Assembly (NCBI RefSeq): GCF_963677945.1
Contig: NZ_OY782578.1
Coordinates: 3,253,258 to 3,317,257 of the forward strand
Reading direction: 5' to 3'
Source: an uncultured Bacteroides sp.
GTDB lineage: Bacteria; Bacteroidota; Bacteroidia; Bacteroidales; Bacteroidaceae
DNA: 64,000 nt
Positions 26,492 to 35,063 of this stretch are shown here, piece after piece. The position numbers and the translations under genes are program-made. Each line of letters begins with the position of its first letter. The first letter of the stretch is position 1. The notes below the pieces were generated by a model. It was not told where the DNA came from, did no database searches, and saw only the letters and a program-made list of their open reading frames with translations.

Positions 26492-28939
26492 CTACAAATT
26501 TATTCTTTTTGTATCAAAAGATTCTCCTTTTTTCTTATATTCTTTTGAAATATACCCTTTTTTGAATCTATAAGTTAAAGAAATTCCAATTACACATCGG
26601 TCATTTCTTTCATTGGTACTAGCCCATGTTCCATTAAAAATTCCACTTCCTTTTTCTCTGTATGAATTAAAAATATCATTTGAATATATTCCTAAAGTAG
26701 CGTTTCCCTTCAGGAACTTCTTCTGAATTCCGGCAGAGAGTCTCCATATAGGAGAAACGGATATTTGTCCATAAGCCATTTTTCCATTATAAAATTCGGT
26801 AACTTCCGCTGTCCAATCTTTAGGTAGGCTTATTCTATTATTTATACTTAACATGATGGTTGTTTTTCTGTTCTTGTTGCAGAAATCATCCAAGTCCCAA
26901 TTATAATTATTACGCACTAAACCTGCATTAATGCTTGAATGCAGAAAATTCACAAATGAAAGATCTCCTACTCCCACCCTTAAACCGTACGAATTATAAG
27001 ATGACATATTAGTTGGCATAACATATACTCTATTTTTGCTGTCATCAACTATATACGATTTTACTATGGCCTTTTGAGTTGTACCGTAAAACAAACCAAT
27101 ACAATAATTATTCCTAATGACATACGAGATATCCAAATTATCAGAAAACTGAGGTTTTAATGCTGTATTTCCCTGCTCGTATGTGTAAGCATCGAATATA
27201 TAAGTAAACGGATTCAAATCTTTGTAATTAGGTCTGCCTATCCTTCTTCCATAGGTAAAATTAAAAGTATTCATATTGTTTAAGCTATAACTCAGCATAA
27301 CAGTAGGAAATATATTTGTGTACGACTTAGTAAACAAAGAGTCATTATGTTGCTGATTTCCTAACTGATGACCTTTCACGTTTGTATTTTCCAATCTAAC
27401 GCCGGCTTCAAGACGAAACTTATTTAAGGAATACTTTGTGCTGATATAAGCTGCATTTATATTTTCACGATAAAGGAACTGATAACTTAATCCATAATCC
27501 GGAAGCCAGTTCACTCCTACCTTATTTTGATATGTAGATGCATTATCGATGTCAACAAATTCAGATTTCACTCCTGCTTCGAAGGAGAATTTTTCAGATA
27601 CCGGATAAGTAATATCAGCTCTACCAGAATACATACTAATTATTCCGTTCTTCAATCCCTTTGAATATTCGTCTGTTGTTACACCATTCAATCCCATAAA
27701 ACTATCATTATGTATCTGATCCTCATCAAGAGAATAGTGCAGATAATCCAAAGAAACACTAACCTCTTTACCTTTATTATTAAATTTTTGAAGCATGTTT
27801 AGGCTTGAACTAAAATTATTCCGATGCTCATTATTATTGGTAAACGAATTAAGAGTCGAATCATTCTTCGCTGCAGAGGTATAGAAAGCTGAATTTATTG
27901 TCCCGTTCTCTGAACGTTTGGCAGAGTATCCGTTGGCTGAAAGCTCAAAAGTAGTCATATCAGACAGATAATACTGAATCCCTGCATTAAAATATTGATT
28001 ATCATCAGTTCTTTTGCGAAACGAATTCTGATCGAATGTAGTATATGATGGAGAAAAAGAGCTATTCATTTTTCTGATAACTTTTAAATCAATAAAGTCA
28101 TTCCCTGTATAATAACCATACATTCCAAAAACATTTATTTTCCCGTTACGATGATTGAATGAAACATTATTATTAAAGCGCCCGTAATCACCTTGTTCGT
28201 AGCTTGAATTAAGAGTCATATTAAAGCCCGTCATCTTTGACTTTTTAGTCCTGATATTAATAATGCCCGAATTTCCGCTTGCATCATATTTTGCTGATGG
28301 ATTTGTGATTAATTCTACTTTATCAAGAGCTGAAGCCGGAGTAGATTTGAGGTAATTAACCAGCTCTGTACCTCCCAGATAATAGGTCTTTCCATCAATT
28401 AAAACCTTAGTTCCGGCTTTACCATTCATTGAGACAGAACCATCATTGCCTACAATTACACCCGGAAGACTTTGCATAACCGATAATGCACTATTTCCGG
28501 AACTTAATGAATACGATTCAATATTAATAACTGTTTTATCAGCCATAATCTCTATTGGTGGTCGTTTGCCTGTTACTACAATTGCATTCAGTTTCTGAGC
28601 TTCCACTTCCATATATACAGGAGAAAGCACAACCGATTTTCCGTCTTCAACAACAGTGTTTCTAAATTCCTTTTTATACCCAAGCATGGAAACCTGAACA
28701 AAATAACCTCCCGGAGCTATTTGTCTGAAAATAAAGTTTCCATTATTATCGCTGGCAGTCCCCTTTACAAAAGAGGAATCTTTCTGAGCCAACAAGATAA
28801 CCTGAGCACCCTCCAGAGGTGATTTGTTTTCTACAAAGACTTTGCCACTTAATACAGTGCTTGTCTCTGAAGAAAAAGCATTAAAACATAGAAAAGAATT
28901 CAATAAAAGAAAAAGGCAACTTAGCTTATACATAATCAT
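26492..28939 (-). CDS. Outer-membrane beta-barrel receptor with carboxypeptidase-like and plug domains
   Basis: 815 residues. Signal peptide about 1-23. Residues about 27-115 are a carboxypeptidase regulatory-like domain (LSGKVFVENKSPLEGAQVIL). Residues about 125-230 form a plug-like domain (VMQSLPGVIVGNDGSVSMNG, then VLIDGK and ELITNPSAKYDASG). The remainder is a large barrel of the OMP_b-brl_3 type. Similar to TonB-dependent receptors, although proteins of this subfamily are often not linked to a SusD partner and none is present here. First gene of an operon with a LytS-type kinase and LytTR regulator, an arrangement suggesting signal-coupled outer-membrane remodelling or uptake. Ligand unknown. 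Confidence 0.88.
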   Translation of the reverse strand: MIMYKLSCLFLLLNSFLCFNAFSSETSTVLSGKVFVENKSPLEGAQVILLAQKDSSFVKGTASDNNGNFIFRQIAPGGYFVQVSMLGYKKEFRNTVVEDGKSVVLSPVYMEVEAQKLNAIVVTGKRPPIEIMADKTVINIESYSLSSGNSALSVMQSLPGVIVGNDGSVSMNGKAGTKVLIDGKTYYLGGTELVNYLKSTPASALDKVELITNPSAKYDASGNSGIINIRTKKSKMTGFNMTLNSSYEQGDYGRFNNNVSFNHRNGKINVFGMYGYYTGNDFIDLKVIRKMNSSFSPSYTTFDQNSFRKRTDDNQYFNAGIQYYLSDMTTFELSANGYSAKRSENGTINSAFYTSAAKNDSTLNSFTNNNEHRNNFSSSLNMLQKFNNKGKEVSVSLDYLHYSLDEDQIHNDSFMGLNGVTTDEYSKGLKNGIISMYSGRADITYPVSEKFSFEAGVKSEFVDIDNASTYQNKVGVNWLPDYGLSYQFLYRENINAAYISTKYSLNKFRLEAGVRLENTNVKGHQLGNQQHNDSLFTKSYTNIFPTVMLSYSLNNMNTFNFTYGRRIGRPNYKDLNPFTYIFDAYTYEQGNTALKPQFSDNLDISYVIRNNYCIGLFYGTTQKAIVKSYIVDDSKNRVYVMPTNMSSYNSYGLRVGVGDLSFVNFLHSSINAGLVRNNYNWDLDDFCNKNRKTTIMLSINNRISLPKDWTAEVTEFYNGKMAYGQISVSPIWRLSAGIQKKFLKGNATLGIYSNDIFNSYREKGSGIFNGTWASTNERNDRCVIGISLTYRFKKGYISKEYKKKGESFDTKRINL

Positions 28940-28959
28940 TTCTTTTTTTTAGTTCTGTG

Positions 28960-28991
28960 CAAAGCTAGTTTTTAAAAATCGGGTAATCAAA
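28960..28991 (-). promoter_or_regulatory. Predicted promoter of the receptor-kinase-regulator operon
   Basis: On the minus strand TTTG (28988-28991), exactly 20 bases, then TAGCTTTG (28960-28967): a full match to the Bacteroidota consensus. Start of transcription predicted near 28953, about 14 bases before the ATG. Confidence 0.7.
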
Positions 28992-29128
28992 TTCTTTTGA
29001 CCACCTGCATATTATCGTTGACCAAATGCAGTTTATAGATAAAAGCGGCAATAATATGAAATCCCGATGCTCCCGTTATCTGTTTTCCAAACTCCGGCGA
29101 GCTATTTAATCAGTTCTCTTATCAGAAA

Positions 29129-29151
29129 TAAAAAAGCTGGCGGGATATTCT
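29129..29151. repeat. Short sequence shared with the 19.8 kb region
   Basis: TAAAAAAGCTGGCGGGATAT (29129-29148) matches 19791-19810 with two differences. Upstream, GAAATCCCG near 29057 can pair with CGGGATATTC here, so the segment could be one arm of a long hairpin. Confidence 0.45.
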
Positions 29152-29159
29152 TTTTTCCT

Positions 29160-29187
29160 TGTACAAAAGAATGAATTGTTTTGTACA
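29160..29187. repeat. Pair of TGTACA palindromes 22 bases apart
   Basis: TGTACA at 29160-29165 and 29182-29187, each followed by AAAA. The spacer (GAATGAATTG) resembles those of the four-unit array at 53852-53923, so both loci hold the same 22-base repeat family. Lies about 220 bases upstream of the receptor gene. Confidence 0.75.
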
Positions 29188-29390
29188 AAAATTAATTAAT
29201 ATCCGACCAGTAATTATAAAAATGAAACGAAACATTTATTTTTGCTGCCCGGGTTATTCCCAAAAGAATGTTCAAAATAAAAAAGTGACATCCACTAATT
29301 TAAACAAAACAAAGTAAAAGTGGGGAGAAAAATATCACAATGCAATTCAGGTACAAAAATAAGCTTCTTTTCCTATGGATAATGCTGTAA
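29188..29390. other. Rest of the intergenic region upstream of the receptor operon
   Basis: No gene seen; AT-rich with no further repeat recognised. Confidence 0.45.
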
Positions 29391-29446
29391 AAAAGGCTGT
29401 GTACCTTTATCTTATAGAGATTTATAAAAAGTAAACACAGCCTATT
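29391..29446 (-). terminator. Terminator after the BspA-like gene
   Basis: Arms AAAAGGCTGTGT (29391-29402) and ACACAGCCT (29434-29442), with a run of Ts on the minus strand. It lies about 80 bases past the stop; the loop is long (about 31 bases). Confidence 0.65.
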
Positions 29447-29526
29447 TAGATTTTGGGTTACTGATAAACCAATTAATTCTTATTTTGAAAAATAATGGTG
29501 GGTACAGTTTCCAAATGATAAGTTAT

Positions 29527-31356
29527 TTATAAAGCAACTTTGAATGTCTTATCTGCAATTTTTATAACATAAATCTGATTAATCGGAACATTTATTCTAA
29601 CTTCATAATCAGTTACTTTCATAGTTTGCAATAAGGTTCCTAAAGTGGTATAAACAGATATTTCATTACCCAAATCAGCGCCAATAATGACTATTTCATT
29701 TTGCTCTGCATAAACTTTAATATTACTTTCATTTAATAGTAAATTAGTGCTTTCGAATGTAACATTCAAGATAACATCCCCATTAACGATTCCACCTTTA
29801 TAGGAGTTTTTCTTAATATCGGAAGTGATATCCGTACCATTAAGAATAACAGATGCAATTGCATATCCATTGTCTGGTAAAAAGTTAAGATTCAAGTTTT
29901 TGTTTGCTTCAACTTTAACCGTAGAATTGATGGCTTGTTTTCCAAAATAAACCTTTCCTCCAGCGTTAGCATTAACCGTCAGATTATAATAAGTCCTGAT
30001 AAAAATTACATTTAGTGACTGGTTGACTTCTGGATAATTTATTGTATATGAATTATTTTGTAGCAATGGAGTTATATTCAAAGTATCATTCAACATCACC
30101 CTTTTAATTTTATAATTATCATTTGGCTCAATCCTGATTGTAACAGAATCGTATTTTGCAACCAAAGTAATATTACCACTGGTTACAATGGAATTATTAA
30201 CAAAAACTTTACCACCTTCATTATAAGTTGCACTCATTTCAACAACAGCTTCAAAGACTACAGATAAGTTGAGATTCTCACTAACCGCTGGAACTGTATA
30301 GAGATTATTTATAATCTCAGAAGTAATATCATTACCATTAAGAGTAGCAAATGCGATTCTGTATCCCTGATCGGGAATGATAGTAAAAGTTACAGGATCT
30401 CCTTCTTCCACTGTTGAACTGCTTTTTGTAACTGTGCCACCAGTGTTCGATGATGAACTGATTGTATAGGAGAAGCCTTCCTCAAAAATATTTGTAAATT
30501 CATTCCAGCCTGAAGTAGCAGCCCGATAATTAGCATAAGTTCCTATAGGAACATATAGTTTACACGTGGTTTCAGTTATTGAACTAAAAGCACTAAAACT
30601 AACGCTTGGGGGTGTCAATGTTTTACAATGTATCTCTGTAAGCCCTGTGCATTCAAAAAATGCAAAAACCTCAATACTAGTTAAACTGTTAGAAATGGTT
30701 ATCGATGATAATCCTGTGCACCAAAGAAATGCACCACTCCCAATAGATGTAACACTATTAGGAATAGTTATTGAAGTCAATCCTGTGCAAATATAAAATG
30801 CAGAACGACCAATAGATGTTACATTGTTTGAAATGGTTAATGATGTTAATCCTGTGCAGTTAAAAAATGCATCATTCCCAATAGATGTTACACTGTTAGG
30901 AATGGTTATCGATGTCAATCCTTCGCAGTGATAAAATGTAGAATCCTCAATAGATGTTACACTGTTAGGAATGGTTATCGATGTTAATCCTGTGCACCAA
31001 GTAAATGCAGAATCCCCAATTCTATTTAATGATGTTGTATAATTTCTATAGTAACTATCTCCACCAGCAACAATATCCGCTCCTGATAAATCAAGTACAG
31101 AAAGCTTCCCCTCTGTGGAGTTTCCAGCAACATCTCTTCCAGCCATTTCGCGTATGTAACGAATATCAGTTCCATTTAAATCCCCAGTTAGAGTCAGATT
31201 TGTAATCTGATATTTTTCTGAGGAAGAAATAAGGGTTGGTAGAGTTCCAGCAGTTGCAACATTGACGGTGTAAGAAGCCACTTGGGCTTGCAATCCCAAA
31301 CTTAGAAATAGACACATTACCCCAAAAATGTATTTGCAAATAGTATTTGTTTTCAT
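29527..31356 (-). CDS. BspA-like leucine-rich repeat surface protein with InlB-type repeats and a C-terminal sorting-like domain
   Basis: 609 residues from the ATG at 31356, which starts the signal peptide MKTNTICKYIFGVMCLFLSL; a TTG or ATG further upstream (31488 or 31452) would put 32-44 extra residues before it. Residues about 95-240 hold at least five LRR_5 (BspA) repeats of 23 residues with the pattern SVTSIG-AF--C-GLTSITIPN. Next come three divergent InlB B-repeat-like domains (about 290-535). The last 70 residues (IKVYAEQNEIVIIGADLG, ending KIADKTFKVAL) resemble DUF6383 or type IX sorting-like domains. Probably exported and surface-exposed, with a binding or adhesion role; ligand unknown. 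Confidence 0.82.
   Translation of the reverse strand: MKTNTICKYIFGVMCLFLSLGLQAQVASYTVNVATAGTLPTLISSSEKYQITNLTLTGDLNGTDIRYIREMAGRDVAGNSTEGKLSVLDLSGADIVAGGDSYYRNYTTSLNRIGDSAFTWCTGLTSITIPNSVTSIEDSTFYHCEGLTSITIPNSVTSIGNDAFFNCTGLTSLTISNNVTSIGRSAFYICTGLTSITIPNSVTSIGSGAFLWCTGLSSITISNSLTSIEVFAFFECTGLTEIHCKTLTPPSVSFSAFSSITETTCKLYVPIGTYANYRAATSGWNEFTNIFEEGFSYTISSSSNTGGTVTKSSSTVEEGDPVTFTIIPDQGYRIAFATLNGNDITSEIINNLYTVPAVSENLNLSVVFEAVVEMSATYNEGGKVFVNNSIVTSGNITLVAKYDSVTIRIEPNDNYKIKRVMLNDTLNITPLLQNNSYTINYPEVNQSLNVIFIRTYYNLTVNANAGGKVYFGKQAINSTVKVEANKNLNLNFLPDNGYAIASVILNGTDITSDIKKNSYKGGIVNGDVILNVTFESTNLLLNESNIKVYAEQNEIVIIGADLGNEISVYTTLGTLLQTMKVTDYEVRINVPINQIYVIKIADKTFKVAL
30644..31010 (-). repeat. 69-base in-gene tandem repeats encoding LRR_5 units
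   Basis: The plus-strand string CCTGTGCA (CCTTCGCA in one unit) recurs at 30644, 30713, 30782, 30851, 30920 and 30989, an exact period of 69 bases, which is 23 codons. Units are similar at the DNA level, so copy-number change by slippage or recombination is possible. Confidence 0.9.
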
Positions 31357-32103
31357 AATAGACTGATTATAGCTTCCCTGTTCCCTCTGGTTGGCATTAA
31401 TTGATTTAAAAAACGCAGGAACTAACAATGAAACATTGCACGTCTTTTTCATTGTTTCTAATTTAATTTTTACTGAGAAATTGAACAAAATAGATATATC
31501 TAATTCATCTGGTTATTACATAGCTAATTACACAGATAAGTGCTGTCTGTTCTAGTCAAACAATATATAATCAATTTGGAAGGTAGATATATCAGGCTGA
31601 TATATTTTAAAATGAGTTGTGATTATCATTTCTGTATAATTATCTATCTGTGAGAGTTGATGAATAAGAATACTAGAATAAGCGTTTTAAATTAATAATA
31701 GGTTCTTCAATCACTCGAATTAGAACAAAGCATAATGTGAATAGTTTATATAACTCCTTTTAATTAATTCACTTTAAATTGATGATTTAAAAATGGATAT
31801 TTATTATACTTTATTTGCCAATTTAATCAAATTCTAAATTTTATAAATTAAGTTATAAACGATTCGATAAAAGGAATCAATGAAAAAGGAGAACATAGTG
31901 GATAAATAGTATAACATTAGAATATACCACTAAAGATAGTATTCACTATCTAATATTTAACTCTGGACAGTCGTAGGTAGCAGATGTTTTTTGAAGAATG
32001 CAGCTAATTTGCAACATGATGCAAAGCACCTGATGATATTGCTATAAAAGGATAAATGATAATGTAAAACTGTAAAGTTTAATCTTTATAACCAGAGGAT
32101 TAA
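31357..32103. other. Long intergenic region between the BspA-like and fkp genes
   Basis: No supported gene and no canonical promoter box found for the BspA-like gene. In frame with it, codons from an ATG at 31452 (MKKTCNVSLLVPAFFK) run into the gene without a stop, so the leader may be translated. The rest, 31500-32100, is AT-rich with nothing recognised. Confidence 0.5.
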
Positions 32104-32147
32104 AAAAAGTCCTCTTATCTGTTATAATCTCCAGATAAGAGGACTTT
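32104..32147 (-). terminator. Terminator after fkp
   Basis: 17-base stem (AAAAGTCCTCTTATCTG and its complement) with a 10-base loop; symmetrical A and T flanks allow action in both directions. Confidence 0.93.
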
Positions 32148-32169
32148 TACTTTTATATAAGTAATCAAA

Positions 32170-35022
32170 TTAAGAACGGCTAACCTGCAATCCTTTATTT
32201 GAAAGAGTCATTTCTACAAATCTTGCATTCGGATTTGGCTGATGTTCGTTCAGAATATCTCTGATTTTCAATGCCGCTTTCGGATCTTTGGCAATAATAT
32301 AAAGATAGCCACCACCTCCAGCTCCGGGAAGTTTGTATCCTAAAGTATAATCCTTTATTAAATTGATAATAGCTTCTACAGCCGGAGGATTAGTACCAGA
32401 ATCTAATGCTTTATTTTGATTCCATGTCTTGCCAACCAATGCAGCCATTTCTTCAAAATTACCACGCTGAATAGCTTCGTAAGTATCGAGTGCATGTGCT
32501 TTCATTTCACTAAGCAACGTCAGATGCTCGGTAGAATTAAGGAACATGCCACAAACTATCTCAGAAAGAATACCCTTTGCTGTACGGGTAATACCTGTGT
32601 AATAAAGTAAGTGACAAGGTTTATATTCGGGATTATTAAATATATAATCGGGTAACCAGCGAACTAAAGGAGATTGATCAAAACCTTTATTAGTCTGCAG
32701 CAGTTTCACACCGTGAAGCACTCCTCCGTATTGGTCTTGCCAACCACCACCGGTAGTAAGCAATTGCTCCAAAACCAATGTACGCTTACAAATTTCATTC
32801 TTATCCCAGGCCAATCCACAGAAATCAGAAACAGCACCAAGTACTGTAGAAGCAAGAATGGAGCTTGTTCCTAAACCAGATCCGGCAGGAATGGCAGCAA
32901 GCAAAGTTACTTCAATACCCGATCCGAATTCCTTTAATTGATCTTCTAATGTTTTATAAGTTTTAGAAGCAAACGCTGGACTAAATCCGGCTAAAGTAAG
33001 GGCTGCTTTAGGAATAGAGAAAGGTGAACCAACCTTAGCAAAGTCATTCAATTCTTCATAGGTAGTTACAACTTCCATTGCTCCCAAATCAATTGAGCGC
33101 AGTATCACTTTATACTCCTTACTTGGCTTTACATATACCTGCAAAGGAGGTTGTCCATTAAGTTCTATGGCAATATTCACCACATTCCCTCCAGAATAAA
33201 GGCAATAAGGAGGTGTATCAGTCCAACCGCCAGCTAAATCAATACGAACCGGACTGCGGCTCCATACAATCTGATCGGGATAGACATTCATTATTGGCTG
33301 TTGCTTTTTCTCAGACAATGAGCCAATCAGTCCCTCGCGAAGCAGAGCAAATGCTCTTTGTTCTTCAGCTTTATATTCTTTATTCTGTAATTGTAATGCA
33401 CGTGCCCGGAACATTTGGTTATGAATACGTGTCATCAATGGAGCATCTTCTCCCAAAAGTTCAGGTAAAGCAATCTGTTGTTTTGCAAATTCAGCTGCAG
33501 CATCTGCCAGATTTAGCTGGTAGAATACACTCTTATCATAATTAGTAGCAAGTGCCGACCAGTTTTTCTTTCTAAAGGCCTCGCGTTGTGCATAAAGTCT
33601 CTTTAAATTCGCCTTGGCAGAAAGCTCATCGGCAGATAGTCTAAGAGCTTGTTCCCAAATTTTCTTTCCTTCTGCAAAATTTGGTTCAAATATCATCCAG
33701 CGGAATACCTTTCCAAGTTCTTCAGTGTTATGGCAAACTGGGAATAACTTAGCAGCCTGAAGATCATCTATCCGACCAAACGTTGCTTCGTCAATTTGCA
33801 GACCTCTGGCAGATAACCATTCAATAAATGGAATTCCCATAAATAAAGTCTCCTTATTAGCGAGAGAACCTTTAAATGCATCATTCAGTCCGTATGCGCG
33901 GGCGGCATAATCAGATTCACCAATTGGAACAACATCAACACAAACACCAGCAGGAAGTTTTATTTCCCAATCATTTTCCGGAACTCCGGTAATTATATGC
34001 TGATGAGTCAAAGTCCATTGTTTGCCAATAAAGCTATTCTCTACCCATAATTCAGAATTATCAGCTGTGAGTTGAATTCCAATCCCGGCATTCTGAACAA
34101 ACATGGCAGGATGAGGTTTTACCTTTCTCTGCATAATCTCCCGCTGATCGCGAACCAAATTTTGGACAGCCAATGTGGAAGAGATGAGTTCCTTACTGGT
34201 TCCATAGTGGTAAAATTCACCACCCGGAAGAGGAAGAATAGCCACTGAAAGAGAATTCAAATCTTCATCTTTTATACGGGGATTATCGCCCAAAGCCAAG
34301 CCAAAATCTGTGTAGAGATCGTAATATTTTAGTTCGTTACCATCTCCTATATGAGAACGTTTCATAAGAAGTTCAACAGCACGGTCGCTTAATATCCAGA
34401 TACCAATATCCATGAGAAACATGTGCGTTTTAGCCAACGAGCCAAGTTCTTCAAGTGATGGTTTCTGAAGCATAAAATCAAGCTGATCTGGTTTCTTTCT
34501 GTCAGAAACAAACACACCATGGTGAGTTGCTAAAGATGGATCAACCCACAAACCATAGCAAACGACATCAGCTTCGGGAATTGGTTGCAATGTTTTTTCA
34601 GACCGGATATAAACATCTCCACTAGCAATTAGTGTATGCAAGGAATCTGGCGCCTTTTTCATTATTTGCTCATAAAGAGGCAATTGAAGTGAAAGCAGAT
34701 TTTGTTTAAGTTTCTGTCCCCTCTCCCATCTAAAAACAGGAATTGGAGTAAGTATCTTTCCTGAAGGTGCATAGCCTGGTAACCGACGGCTTTGTCCTCC
34801 TGCATGGAGTAATATGCGTTTTTCCTGAGATATCCACTGAGTGAAATTAGCTTCCGGAGCATTCTTCTTTTGACATTCTGCCAATAGCCAGGTAGTTCCC
34901 CCGCCAGAACCTAATTTAGCTCCAATTGGATCTGATGTACAGAACCAATCTTTATAATCCGATCCTTCTATTTCGTGAAAGCAATCTACTAAGTTAGGAG
35001 GGAGTGAAAGAAGTTTTTGCAT
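32170..35022 (-). CDS. fkp: Bifunctional L-fucokinase / GDP-L-fucose pyrophosphorylase
   Basis: 950 residues, the usual length of Bacteroides Fkp. The N-terminal part (about 1-430) is the pyrophosphorylase, with the nucleotide-binding loop around LHAGGQSRRLPGYAPSGK. The C-terminal part (about 590-950) is a GHMP kinase, with SPVRIDLAGGWTDTPPY, the ATP loop PAGSGLGTSSILAS near residue 710, and the third motif KLPGAGGGGYLYII. It phosphorylates free L-fucose and converts fucose 1-phosphate to GDP-L-fucose in the cytoplasm, the salvage counterpart of gmd-fcl about 8 kb away. In Bacteroides this feeds fucosylation of capsule and glycoproteins. It lies 41 bases after the C11 protease gene and ends the operon. 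Confidence 0.97.
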   Translation of the reverse strand: MQKLLSLPPNLVDCFHEIEGSDYKDWFCTSDPIGAKLGSGGGTTWLLAECQKKNAPEANFTQWISQEKRILLHAGGQSRRLPGYAPSGKILTPIPVFRWERGQKLKQNLLSLQLPLYEQIMKKAPDSLHTLIASGDVYIRSEKTLQPIPEADVVCYGLWVDPSLATHHGVFVSDRKKPDQLDFMLQKPSLEELGSLAKTHMFLMDIGIWILSDRAVELLMKRSHIGDGNELKYYDLYTDFGLALGDNPRIKDEDLNSLSVAILPLPGGEFYHYGTSKELISSTLAVQNLVRDQREIMQRKVKPHPAMFVQNAGIGIQLTADNSELWVENSFIGKQWTLTHQHIITGVPENDWEIKLPAGVCVDVVPIGESDYAARAYGLNDAFKGSLANKETLFMGIPFIEWLSARGLQIDEATFGRIDDLQAAKLFPVCHNTEELGKVFRWMIFEPNFAEGKKIWEQALRLSADELSAKANLKRLYAQREAFRKKNWSALATNYDKSVFYQLNLADAAAEFAKQQIALPELLGEDAPLMTRIHNQMFRARALQLQNKEYKAEEQRAFALLREGLIGSLSEKKQQPIMNVYPDQIVWSRSPVRIDLAGGWTDTPPYCLYSGGNVVNIAIELNGQPPLQVYVKPSKEYKVILRSIDLGAMEVVTTYEELNDFAKVGSPFSIPKAALTLAGFSPAFASKTYKTLEDQLKEFGSGIEVTLLAAIPAGSGLGTSSILASTVLGAVSDFCGLAWDKNEICKRTLVLEQLLTTGGGWQDQYGGVLHGVKLLQTNKGFDQSPLVRWLPDYIFNNPEYKPCHLLYYTGITRTAKGILSEIVCGMFLNSTEHLTLLSEMKAHALDTYEAIQRGNFEEMAALVGKTWNQNKALDSGTNPPAVEAIINLIKDYTLGYKLPGAGGGGYLYIIAKDPKAALKIRDILNEHQPNPNARFVEMTLSNKGLQVSRS

Positions 35023-35063
35023 TTTATACTAAATTTAATCTTTATCTAAAAAGTCAACAGACT

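Noticed and set aside
30644-31010. CRISPR or intergenic tandem repeat
   Set aside because: The 69-base period is 23 codons in frame within a protein gene and encodes LRR_5 units.
28960-31488. SusC/SusD polysaccharide-utilisation pair
   Set aside because: The receptor has no SusD-like neighbour; the next gene is a BspA-like protein with a separate terminator.
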